This document shows positions 55,712 to 64,000 of a stretch of 64,000 bases of DNA, piece by piece. The stretch is from Rhodospirillaceae bacterium (lineage in GTDB: Bacteria; Pseudomonadota; Alphaproteobacteria; Rhodospirillales; UBA2165): contig PBNV01000057.1 in NCBI GenBank assembly GCA_002723345.1, forward strand, positions 62,001-126,000. The letters run 5' to 3'. Positions within the stretch are counted from its first letter, which is position 1. Each line of letters begins with the position of its first letter. The notes below the pieces were generated by a model, which did not search any database, was not told the DNA's origin, and saw only the letters and a program-made list of their open reading frames with translations. The position numbers and the translations under genes are program-made.

Positions 55712-56137
55712 GGACAGATCTTTAACGTTGCTTGTGGGAAGCCTCACAGCTACAACGGTTGTCGGTCAACATGTGCTCTAAAAACATATTCTGTCGTTGA
55801 AAATTTTTCGGAATTAAAACTATTCCATTGTGGAAAATCAGGCAGTCTCGAGAGGTTCAGGATAAAATTAAACAATCTGGACTGTGGCTATGGTGTGCTG
55901 GTAAAAAGTCGCCTAAACTTCCTTTTTTATTCAATTACTTATGAAAGCCTGCCTCCAAAAATCTGGGCTTAAAAGCTTTGTGGTTTTTTGACTAAACTGC
56001 TACAATTTAGATGGTAAATAGTCGTCTGAGCACGCAATCTGTTTTTAGCGACAAAGTTTTTGATTAGAACACTTCTCAGCAATCCTATTTACCCGCGTAT
56101 TACCTAAGATTTTGAATGATTTGACGGTAGCGTTGTA
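55712..56137. other. AT-rich upstream region of the giant FecR gene
   Basis: There are about 425 bases with no convincing gene. The promoter candidate listed separately lies here. Several T-tracts suggest regulated or horizontally acquired DNA. Confidence 0.5.
55978..56006 (+). promoter_or_regulatory. candidate promoter of the FecR-domain gene
   Basis: TTGTGG (55978-55983) and TACAAT (56001-56006) are 17 bases apart, a fair sigma-70 match. It leaves a leader of about 125 bases before ATG 56138. Confidence 0.35.
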
Positions 56138-59100
56138 ATGAAAACTGACTTGTCCAGTCGTTTCGTAGGATTGAGTTCGCAGCCAGTTGGTAGCGAAACT
56201 GGATTTCTATTACTTGCTGACGCCGACTGGTTGTTACGTGGAGAATTCTCTCGTGAGGGTGATAGTCTGGTAATTACGGGTCCCTCCGGTCAAATCATTA
56301 AAGTTGACGGGTTTTTCAATTTAGACACCTTGCCGAGCTTAATTACCGAGACGGGCTTGATTATCGACGGTGAGCTTGCCTCAAAACTGGCCGGTCAATT
56401 TTCTCACATCCAAGTAGCTCAAATCGGTCCACAATTGGATCTGCCAGATGATGAAGTTACCGAACCAATAGGCATAATTAAGTCTCTTGAGGGCACAGTT
56501 GTTATTACGCGGTCTGATGGAGAAAAGATAGAAGCCCAGGAAGGCGATGAAGTATTCCAAAACGATGTTATCGAGACAAAGTCCGGCGGTTCGCTGGGCA
56601 TTGAATTTGTAGACGAGTCGACTGTTTCTCTTGGGCCATCAGGTCGAATGGTTCTGGATGAAATGGTTTACGAGCCGGACGGTGACTCAAACTCCTCTGC
56701 TATTTCCGTTGTTTCCGGAGCATTTTCTTTTGTAAGCGGTCAAATTGCTAAGGCTTCGCCTGATGCAGCTGTCTTAACAACCCCAGTTGCTACAATCGGT
56801 ATTCGTGGAACTACGATTGCCGGTGAGATCAACGGCGAAGGCCAAGCCAATACGATATCTCTTTTGCCAGACGCCGGCGGGACTGTTGGAGAGGTTGTGA
56901 TTACCAATGCGGCTGGTGTTGCTGTTCTCAATCAGGTTGGCGCATCCGTGGCAATGGCAAGCGCAAATGAGGCTCCACCGCAGCCAACTATTTTATCTCA
57001 GTCAGAGTTATCTAACAAATACGGCTCAGTCCTGTCGGTGAACCCATCTCAGCCGACAGTAACTGGCGCCCCAGCTAATGAAACAGGTGAGAGCGGAGAA
57101 GGTGGCCCCGGTCAGGGCGGTGAGAGAGGGGAGACACCCCCAGATGGTTTCAAAGGGCCAAGGCCCGGTTCGGACTTCGGAGAGAGCCGAGAGGGCGATT
57201 TAAAAAAGGTACGCGGGGATTTTGAAAAAGCAAAGCTCGAAGGTAAGCGTCTTCGGGAAGGCATGGAAAAGTTTAAAGAAGGCTTTGAGCGCTTCAATGA
57301 TAAATTCGAAAAAGGCTTAGAACGGCGAGCAGAGCAGAATTTTGATAGCAAATTTAAAAAGATCCATAAACGGGTTGAAGACCTAAGAGCCGATCAGAGC
57401 GATGACGCGGCTCCTATTTTAGCGCTTATAAAAAAGGCTCAGGCGGCAGCCACGAAAGCAAGTGCAGCTGAAACATCAGCGGCTACGAAAAAATCCTCAG
57501 TAGAAGCTGAGGTGGTTGCGAAGGGCACGGCTAATGGATTGGATCAGGCCTCGGCAAACTCTCTGAGTGCGGCTATTACTGCACCACTTGATGCGCTCGG
57601 TGCGGCGAGTGCGTTGGCCGCCACTGCATCGGGTGTCATGTTGTCCGCTGGTGCTTTGCTGGGGAGTTTGGCCCAGGGTAAAAAAGTAAACCCGCAATTG
57701 CTTGCCAGTCTTGAGGCAGCTGCTCGGGAGGCGGAGGTTGCGGCGGCAAAAATTGACGTCGCGGTAAAAGGCTCGGTAGCTGCGATGGATACAGTCGTTG
57801 CTAGCGTTATTAGCACGGTAAAGTCGACTTCTGGATCGGGTAAGTTGGCCGCCGCGGAGAATATTGTTGTTCAAGTGCTCTCCAAAAAAATTAATGAAAA
57901 GATGGCCGAAGAGGCGGCGAAGATAACAGATGCTCCGGTCGGGGCCGATCTGGCATCCATGAGCGTCGCAAGTATTTCTACGGTAGTAGATTCTGTCCAA
58001 GAAAAAGTTACCGAGGCTAAAAATCAGATTGCAGCACTTCCGCCACAAGAAAAAACAACAGCCATGGCGGACGCGCTCGTAAAAGCGGAAGCAACAGCGA
58101 CAAAGGCAAAAGTCTCAGCTGAGAAAGCCTCGGCGACAATTTCTGCGAAAACTGCTTCCGAGATCAGAGCTAGGTCTGAGGAGGCTCTTCAGGCGGCTAA
58201 AGAGGCAAAGGCACTTAAGGACGAAGCAGAAGCACTTGTCGACTTTAAAGAAATTGTTAGAGAGGCAGATGCATCGATAGCCGAAGAAGCATTGTCAGCT
58301 TATGAGGCATTTGCAGAGGCCGAACTTGCCGTTGAGCAAGCTGCAACAGCTATCGCATCGGCGGATAGCTCACAAGAACTCGCCCTTGACTATGTCTCTG
58401 GTGTTCTTTCTCAGAAAAAGGATGCGCTCACCGATGGGGCGAGTGATGGATCTCAGGGAGCAGTTACTGTCGCTCAAAATGGATCTTTATCCTATTCGGC
58501 CACGGCCAATAAGTTTGCTGGTGAATTTGTGTCTTTGGCATCAGCCAATGGTATTAGCGCTGATGATACCTTCTCGGTTACAATCACTGTCGACGATGCA
58601 GATACAACTATTCAATTTGATGCGGAATCTGGCGATGCGCTAGGCGATGCTCAAGCCTTTATCGCGACCGCGATAAATGGTTCATCAGCACTGAATACAA
58701 ATATTGAAGCCACGGCAGTTTCTCGCCTCGAACTGACGGGAAATTTTAATGCTGGGGATGTATTTTCCGCGACGATAGATGGCACTTCGGTCACCTTTAG
58801 AGCTGAGGAGGCGAAAGGGCAGGATTATACGATAGCTGATATTCGCTCTGGTTTGATAGATGCCATTAACGCAAATAGTACAATCTTGAATGTTGGTGTT
58901 GCCGACCGTGGATATGGTGCAGGTGATATAAACTTTGAATTCTCTGGAACAGTCGTTGAGGGTAATACCCAGTTTGCGGGACGATCCGTAACGTGGACGG
59001 CACCCAATGGATCGGTCCACGGAGCGGAATACGAAATCGAGCTTCAGACTAAAACAGACGAGACGTTTAATGCCACAGCATCTGCAACGGGCAGCGGAAA

Positions 59101-62100
59101 TTCCGCGAAGACCTATGATGTGGACACGTTCATATTTTCGACAAAAAATGACGATGGCGAACTGACAGCAAATCAGGCCACAGTTTATGTAGTTAAAAAC
59201 GGCGATAGTCTAGCTGCTGATAACAAGATCATTGTTTCGGATCTATCTGATGAGAGTGCAATCCCAGTAAGCACGCAACTGTCTTCGATCACTGCATCCA
59301 GTGCCACTCAATTATCAAACGCCTCAAGTGCCGCGGATGCCGCCCTTGAGGTAGCCGCAAACTCTCTTCTTCAGGCACGGGCAGACCTAGCGGCGACATT
59401 AGTTGACGACGCAATGGCTAGGGCCAAGTCGGAGACGTATGCTGAAGCGCTGGACGAGGCAAGGGCGCGGCTCACTCAGGACCTCAAAGATGTTTTTGCT
59501 GGCGAAGACAGCTCTGATCTTGGTCCGCTAGATCCGAACTTGAGTGTTTTAGAAAATTTGTCTGTAAATGCGGCGCGTTTGGATGGCGCGAGTGATGGTG
59601 CCATGGGGACGACAAGTGTCAGCAATGGATTGGTCACTCTCAACTTGATGAACTCGCTTGCAGCTGGAGAGAGCCTCACTGAAACAATTACAATTTCAAC
59701 GCAATCCGGGTCAATCGAGCTCTTCGGAACACTTGAAGCGGGGGATACCTACAGGCTTACCGCAGACGGTTATCCGGTCAGCTACACAATTACAGACAGC
59801 GACATCTCGTCGGGAATAAATCTCCAACAAGCAGCCTCATCTTTTGCAACGGTGATAAATGAAGACGAGGATATAAGTCAATTCTTGCAGGCATCGGTTG
59901 GAGCTGACGGGAAAATCGTTCTTCAACCAAAGGTGTCGGGCCAGCCCTTTATCGCGTCAGTCAGCGCAGAGAACGGTGAGGGCAACGCCACCGATGATAA
60001 TGACGCATCTTACACTGACGTCTTCACCACTCGGGAAAATACTTTCAGCTACACAAATGAAACCGGCAGTTCAGTCTCGAGCATCGCAGTGACAGGCTTG
60101 AAAGTCGTCGGTGCGGAGCAAGTTTCCACTTATGCCACTCAGTTGTCTGCAGCGTTTCCAGACATAGCAATCTTGGAGAGCCAGGCAACATTGGCAGATC
60201 AGCTCGAAGAAAACACAGAATTAGTGGAGACGTTCACAGAAAATGTGCTGAGCCTTTTCAATAACGCAATTGCTAAGGTGAAGACGTCGTACGACGAAGC
60301 AGTCTCAATCGCTTCAGATGCAGCGAGCGATTTGTCAGATGCAGAGGCGGCACTTGCTCTTAAAGTGACAGCGTATGAGGCGGCTTTCGACCTGGCAATT
60401 GATCTGAAGTCCGATGCAGCCAACGCAGCTTCAGATCTGGCATCTGCAACGGCGGAACTTGCCGTTGGCGAAGCTGCAGCGAGGGCGCAAGCGAGCGTTG
60501 GCCTCGAAATTTCTTTGGAGGATGCAGCCGCTTCCGCAAGTTCCGCCGCTGCGCTGACCTTTGGCGCGAGCAATGGTACGAGCGGAACCGTAGAGGTAAG
60601 TGACGACGGCGTGATTTCTTACACAGCGAGTGATGATTTACTGGCGTCATTGCAAGAGGGTGAAACCGCAACTGATAGTATTTACTACGCTGTTCGAGAC
60701 GGATCTGAGAGTTTTTCAGTCAATATCGCGGAAGTAACCATCCGGCTCGAGAAAGGCGAAGCAGAATACGAGGGTATTGCCAATCTTACAGCGACGGGTG
60801 CGAAGCAACTGGCGGCACGAGCCTCTGAAAACGGGATATCTGCAGCTGATGCTCGTGCAATGCATGAGGAGGTCGATTATTTACTGGGCACGGAAGCCTC
60901 GCCGGGCCTTGTTCGTGAACACGTAACAGCTGTCAGTGATGCGCTAGAGGGTGCAAGCGGGTCTGTGAACCTGATATTGGGGACATTGGGTATCGACGCA
61001 GATAGTGCTGAGGCCCAGTCAAATCCGGCAGCAGCTGAGGCCCTGGCGTCACTCGCAGTTGCTGAGAACTATTTGGCTGCTTCAAATGGAACAATTACCT
61101 CACTTTCTTCTTTTGAGACAAAGGCGGATGCATATGCCGACTTGGCGGATGCGATTGAGGCCACGACCAATCCGACACTTCAAAGCCTCAGGATAGGACC
61201 TCAGCAACAGTCAATTGATCCAGAGGCGATCGCCCAGGCCATGATCAATTCTGCTCGTGAGATCGCACAAAACATGGCTGAGAGTGCGATGAACGCTGAG
61301 GCAGATGCCGCTCTGGAGTTTGAAACCGCAGTTGCTCAAGAGGCGGCGGCCGCTGAAGCGGCAGAAACCAGTGCTTTGGAAGATGCCCAGGCTGCGAATG
61401 AAGTATTGCAAGCACTTGACCAAACGATGGCGGCAACGGCTAAAATTGCAGGCTTTACCTCGGGGTTAAAAGGCACTGTCGCTCAAGCGGAGGGAGGTGG
61501 GCTTAATTATACTGCGGACGCATCAAAATTTGTTGATTTAGAAGATGGCAGCGTTACGACCGATACTTTTTTCTATTCATCTTTGGCTGAAGACGGGAGT
61601 TTGGTTGCGCATAAAGCAACGGTGAGTATCTCGCTTGTCAACAACGTACTTCAAATCGCGCCTTCTGCTCAGGTACATGTTTACGGAAGTGGTCAACCTG
61701 ACCAATCCGTCTCTCTCGCAACGATAGAGCCCGTCGGCGCACTTCAATCGGCAGTCGCATCGGAATTGATTATCAGTGCTCATTCCTCTGAGGCTCTTGC
61801 GGTCGAAGCTCGCGACAGTATTGCTGATCAAAATTTTGATCTGTCTGCTGCTCGTTTGAACGCAAACTCCGTTGCCACGAGCGCTGCCGCAGCTTCAGCT
61901 GAGTTGGAACGCATTGAACAATTTGACCGGCTTGCAAGCGCCGCGGCACAAGAGGCTGCCATTGCATTTACCGCCGCCTCTAACTCTGCAGAAGGGCGAA
62001 ACACTAGCATCCAGATGAACGCTAGTTTGGCTTCAGCATTTGAAAGCGCGGCCGCTGTCGCTTTGAGCGAAGTACAATCATTGCTCGAGAACGCGATTTC

Positions 62101-64000
62101 GAAAACCACTGATGCTGTTGCTGCCGGAGATCTCCAGTCTGCGGAAGTTGAGGCAAGAGAATTTGCTATCGAAGCAGCGGCCGACGCGGCGGAAGCTGAA
62201 GCAACGGCAGCGGAAGCGGCGCGCCAAGTTGCCAATCAAACCATACGTGACAAGGTGGACGCGGATGCTGCTGCTGCTGCCAACGCGCGTGAATTGGCCG
62301 ATACTGCTGTGGCTAAGGCTGAGGTGGCCGCCCAGAAATTGTTACTGACGGTGCAGGCAGCGAAAGATGTTGACGTAGATACCGCTAAGGTTGCTTCGGA
62401 GGCCGCTCAACAAGCAGCGGACCTTGCCCAGGCAGCGGCAAGCGCAGCCATCGAAGCGGCGGCAGGCGCAGGGAGTGAAGCGTTAGCTCAGGCGTCGCGG
62501 GCGGCTAGTGCGGCGATTGAAGCCGTAACAGACGCAGGCGCAGCTGCAGCATCCTACGAAGTAGCTGCGAATGCGACGATAGCTGCTGATGGGTGGGTTG
62601 CAGGTACTGCAACTGCTGAGAGAATTGCTGCAGTAAACGCGGCGTCGGTTGCCGCGGCAAACGCTGGCAAAGCAAATATGTCTGCCCAGTTGGCTGCCCA
62701 GGCAGCGAGTGCGGCTACCGACGCTATTGTTCAACCGAGCATAGATTTGGCGTCCGCACAGGCTGTCCTGGTGGCGAGGACGCGAGCAGTTTCGGAAGTT
62801 ACAGCAAAGCTTGCGGCTGCTGACGATGGCATTGATGGAGATAATGCCATTGAGGCGATCTGGCGATCAGCGTTAACTCAGGCCGAGGCTGCGGAGGCGG
62901 ATGCAACGGGTTCCGTTGCCGCAGCCCAGTCTGCGCTCGATGCAGCTGTTGCTGCTCAAACACTCGCTCAAGCCACTGCGACGAGTGCAGCGACCGCCGC
63001 TGCTGCAGCCTCTCGGGTTGCTGCGGAGGCTGCAGCTAAGTCTGGTTTTGCCACAGCGTTTGAGACAGGTGCGCAAGGTGCAGCACAAGCCAGAGCAGAT
63101 AACGCTATTGCGACTATCGTTGAGGCGTTGTCTACAGCAGTCGAGACGGCGGAGACGAAGTCCGCTGAGGTTGCGACCGCCGTAGAGACAGCCAAGACCG
63201 CCGCCGATGATGCTGGCAATGCGGCTGATCTGTTAGATGAGGGTGATGCGAGCGCAGAAGCTGATATTGATGCCGCGACCTCAATTGCTCAAACAGCTAT
63301 GGCCTCTGCCGAGGCAGCGACGGATGCGGCACTCGAGGCGATAATTGCTGCGGCTCAGGCCCTTGGGGACCTTGATGAGGGCATGTTGCTACAAATTAAA
63401 AGCAAGTTAAATATCACCCTTGATCCATTTACGGATGCAGAAGCGGATACCTTAAGAGCCTTATTTGACAACACTGAAGCAACATCTGACGAAAAAGCCG
63501 CTGCGCTCAATGATCCAATTTCACTAATCAAAACGGCAGCCAATGCCGTCCATCAGTTTGACAATCCACCAGATGATTTGGCCGCACCTGAAACACTTTT
63601 ATCAGCGCAGTCAGATGCCGATGCCTCCCAATTAGCTGCGGTGGCCTCGATTGAGGCTGCAGCAGAGTCTGCTCTGCAAGTTACCTTGGCAGCTGAGGCC
63701 AATAATCTTGTTGCTGCCAAAAACTATACCGTTGCCGTATCAGCAAAGGCGGGCGCGGCGGCGAGAGAGGCTGCCCGGGTTGAGGCTGCGACCGAAGATT
63801 TACTCTCGGCAAAGGCGGCTGCCACAGCTGCATATAATCAGGCACTTGCCGCAAAAGCGGATGCGGTCTCTTCTGAGACGGCAGCCCAAAGCCGGCTCTC
63901 TGACGTTCGAGCCACGATATCCTCTGCTGAGGCTGCTGAAAACTCGGCAGATGCGGCGGCGATTGCATCATCGGCTGCCGCCGCGACCCTATCCGAGGCC
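56138..64000 (+). CDS. giant FecR-domain, alanine-rich repeat protein (C-terminus outside window)
   Basis: The frame is open for 2,621 codons to the window edge. Residues 1-110 have no signal peptide. Residues about 115-245 form a FecR domain (GDEVFQNDVIETKSGGSLG, VATIGIRGTTIAGE). Residues about 310-410 are charged (EKFKEGFERFNDKFEKGLERR). Beyond that are very long Ala/Glu/Ser helical tracts, interrupted near residues 765-1025, 1145-1325, 1470-1530 and 1770-1840 by beta-rich modules of VCBS/cadherin-like type. I find no cysteine. FecR plus repeats without a signal peptide suggests type I secretion of a giant surface fibre, but the C-terminal secretion signal is outside the window. The ATG has only a weak ribosome binding site. 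Confidence 0.88.
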   Translation, partial: MKTDLSSRFVGLSSQPVGSETGFLLLADADWLLRGEFSREGDSLVITGPSGQIIKVDGFFNLDTLPSLITETGLIIDGELASKLAGQFSHIQVAQIGPQLDLPDDEVTEPIGIIKSLEGTVVITRSDGEKIEAQEGDEVFQNDVIETKSGGSLGIEFVDESTVSLGPSGRMVLDEMVYEPDGDSNSSAISVVSGAFSFVSGQIAKASPDAAVLTTPVATIGIRGTTIAGEINGEGQANTISLLPDAGGTVGEVVITNAAGVAVLNQVGASVAMASANEAPPQPTILSQSELSNKYGSVLSVNPSQPTVTGAPANETGESGEGGPGQGGERGETPPDGFKGPRPGSDFGESREGDLKKVRGDFEKAKLEGKRLREGMEKFKEGFERFNDKFEKGLERRAEQNFDSKFKKIHKRVEDLRADQSDDAAPILALIKKAQAAATKASAAETSAATKKSSVEAEVVAKGTANGLDQASANSLSAAITAPLDALGAASALAATASGVMLSAGALLGSLAQGKKVNPQLLASLEAAAREAEVAAAKIDVAVKGSVAAMDTVVASVISTVKSTSGSGKLAAAENIVVQVLSKKINEKMAEEAAKITDAPVGADLASMSVASISTVVDSVQEKVTEAKNQIAALPPQEKTTAMADALVKAEATATKAKVSAEKASATISAKTASEIRARSEEALQAAKEAKALKDEAEALVDFKEIVREADASIAEEALSAYEAFAEAELAVEQAATAIASADSSQELALDYVSGVLSQKKDALTDGASDGSQGAVTVAQNGSLSYSATANKFAGEFVSLASANGISADDTFSVTITVDDADTTIQFDAESGDALGDAQAFIATAINGSSALNTNIEATAVSRLELTGNFNAGDVFSATIDGTSVTFRAEEAKGQDYTIADIRSGLIDAINANSTILNVGVADRGYGAGDINFEFSGTVVEGNTQFAGRSVTWTAPNGSVHGAEYEIELQTKTDETFNATASATGSGNSAKTYDVDTFIFSTKNDDGELTANQATVYVVKNGDSLAADNKIIVSDLSDESAIPVSTQLSSITASSATQLSNASSAADAALEVAANSLLQARADLAATLVDDAMARAKSETYAEALDEARARLTQDLKDVFAGEDSSDLGPLDPNLSVLENLSVNAARLDGASDGAMGTTSVSNGLVTLNLMNSLAAGESLTETITISTQSGSIELFGTLEAGDTYRLTADGYPVSYTITDSDISSGINLQQAASSFATVINEDEDISQFLQASVGADGKIVLQPKVSGQPFIASVSAENGEGNATDDNDASYTDVFTTRENTFSYTNETGSSVSSIAVTGLKVVGAEQVSTYATQLSAAFPDIAILESQATLADQLEENTELVETFTENVLSLFNNAIAKVKTSYDEAVSIASDAASDLSDAEAALALKVTAYEAAFDLAIDLKSDAANAASDLASATAELAVGEAAARAQASVGLEISLEDAAASASSAAALTFGASNGTSGTVEVSDDGVISYTASDDLLASLQEGETATDSIYYAVRDGSESFSVNIAEVTIRLEKGEAEYEGIANLTATGAKQLAARASENGISAADARAMHEEVDYLLGTEASPGLVREHVTAVSDALEGASGSVNLILGTLGIDADSAEAQSNPAAAEALASLAVAENYLAASNGTITSLSSFETKADAYADLADAIEATTNPTLQSLRIGPQQQSIDPEAIAQAMINSAREIAQNMAESAMNAEADAALEFETAVAQEAAAAEAAETSALEDAQAANEVLQALDQTMAATAKIAGFTSGLKGTVAQAEGGGLNYTADASKFVDLEDGSVTTDTFFYSSLAEDGSLVAHKATVSISLVNNVLQIAPSAQVHVYGSGQPDQSVSLATIEPVGALQSAVASELIISAHSSEALAVEARDSIADQNFDLSAARLNANSVATSAAAASAELERIEQFDRLASAAAQEAAIAFTAASNSAEGRNTSIQMNASLASAFESAAAVALSEVQSLLENAISKTTDAVAAGDLQSAEVEAREFAIEAAADAAEAEATAAEAARQVANQTIRDKVDADAAAAANARELADTAVAKAEVAAQKLLLTVQAAKDVDVDTAKVASEAAQQAADLAQAAASAAIEAAAGAGSEALAQASRAASAAIEAVTDAGAAAASYEVAANATIAADGWVAGTATAERIAAVNAASVAAANAGKANMSAQLAAQAASAATDAIVQPSIDLASAQAVLVARTRAVSEVTAKLAAADDGIDGDNAIEAIWRSALTQAEAAEADATGSVAAAQSALDAAVAAQTLAQATATSAATAAAAASRVAAEAAAKSGFATAFETGAQGAAQARADNAIATIVEALSTAVETAETKSAEVATAVETAKTAADDAGNAADLLDEGDASAEADIDAATSIAQTAMASAEAATDAALEAIIAAAQALGDLDEGMLLQIKSKLNITLDPFTDAEADTLRALFDNTEATSDEKAAALNDPISLIKTAANAVHQFDNPPDDLAAPETLLSAQSDADASQLAAVASIEAAAESALQVTLAAEANNLVAAKNYTVAVSAKAGAAAREAARVEAATEDLLSAKAAATAAYNQALAAKADAVSSETAAQSRLSDVRATISSAEAAENSADAAAIASSAAAATLSEA

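Noticed and set aside
57497-63971. Many minus-strand and third-frame frames inside the giant FecR gene
   Set aside because: They are shadows of a GC-rich alanine-coding frame that is open without interruption from 56138; repeated GCN codons give spurious frames on the other strand.
1-64000. CRISPR array or rRNA operon
   Set aside because: No regularly spaced short repeats and no rRNA-like sequence were seen; the only closely repeated DNA is the attachment repeat, the 80-base dispersed repeat and the coding repeats of the giant gene.

Overview
The window reads as a chromosomal stretch of an uncultured, probably marine, alphaproteobacterium. The lineage is inferred from several signs: a GapR/DUF2312 protein, the argD-argF-hslO order, the 41-residue single-cysteine L36, a DUF6165 protein, a glcDEF glycolate oxidase operon and frequent GTG/TTG starts. 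I could not place it below class.

Region 1 (1-14.1 kb) is mostly housekeeping: trkH, a frameshifted argE-like gene, a lipoprotein, hslO-argF-argD on the minus strand, three tandem paralogous ABC-2 permeases with no ATPase beside them, recX, an MscS channel, a DUF6165 gene, and a cyclic-nucleotide-binding/TPR protein. Region 2 (14.1-25 kb) holds a sirtuin and a two-subunit molybdopterin enzyme that resembles pyrogallol-phloroglucinol transhydroxylase but carries an extra N-terminal SCP2-like domain. With it are a LysR regulator, a cupin, a flavin reductase, a 5'-truncated TRAP permease and a tungstate ABC transporter (tupBCA). Oxyanion supply and cofactor-requiring enzyme are therefore within 4 kb of each other. 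Region 3 (25-33.5 kb) carries a glutathionyl-hydroquinone reductase, a FadB-type multifunctional enzyme, an unusual nitrile hydratase-like fusion, a beta-hydroxyacid dehydrogenase, a methyltransferase, a lytic transglycosylase and an N-formylglutamate amidohydrolase.

Region 4 (33.7-43 kb) is the accessory segment and is visibly AT-richer. An intact tRNA-Val(GAC) is followed by a tyrosine integrase, a secreted arylsulfotransferase-like propeller and a small protein that keeps the A, B and C motifs of the family A DNA polymerase/T7 RNA polymerase palm. The segment closes with a 65-bp direct copy of the tRNA 3' part, which delimits an integrated element of about 3.3 kb. AT-rich cargo continues beyond it: small zinc and membrane proteins, a VOC protein, an AlkB hydroxylase, an AhpD-like protein and a coiled-coil nucleotide cyclase. 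An imperfect repeat of about 80 bp occurs both inside and outside the element.

Region 5 (43-56 kb) returns to core metabolism: methylmalonyl-CoA epimerase, enoyl-CoA hydratase and CaiB-type CoA transferase; rpmJ; glcDEF; an orphan flagellin-like protein; an SDR; gapR; a second N-formylglutamate amidohydrolase; a DMT exporter; and egtD. Region 6 (56.1-64 kb) is a single open frame of at least 2,621 codons that runs off the window. It encodes a FecR-domain protein made of long alanine-rich helical tracts interrupted by at least four beta-sandwich-like modules, probably a giant surface or secreted fibre.

The observations most worth a second look are the palm-polymerase mini-element, the SCP2-transhydroxylase fusion with its TTTGAT operator-like array and linked tungstate transporter, the nitrile hydratase beta-N/alpha fusion, and the giant alanine-rich FecR protein.
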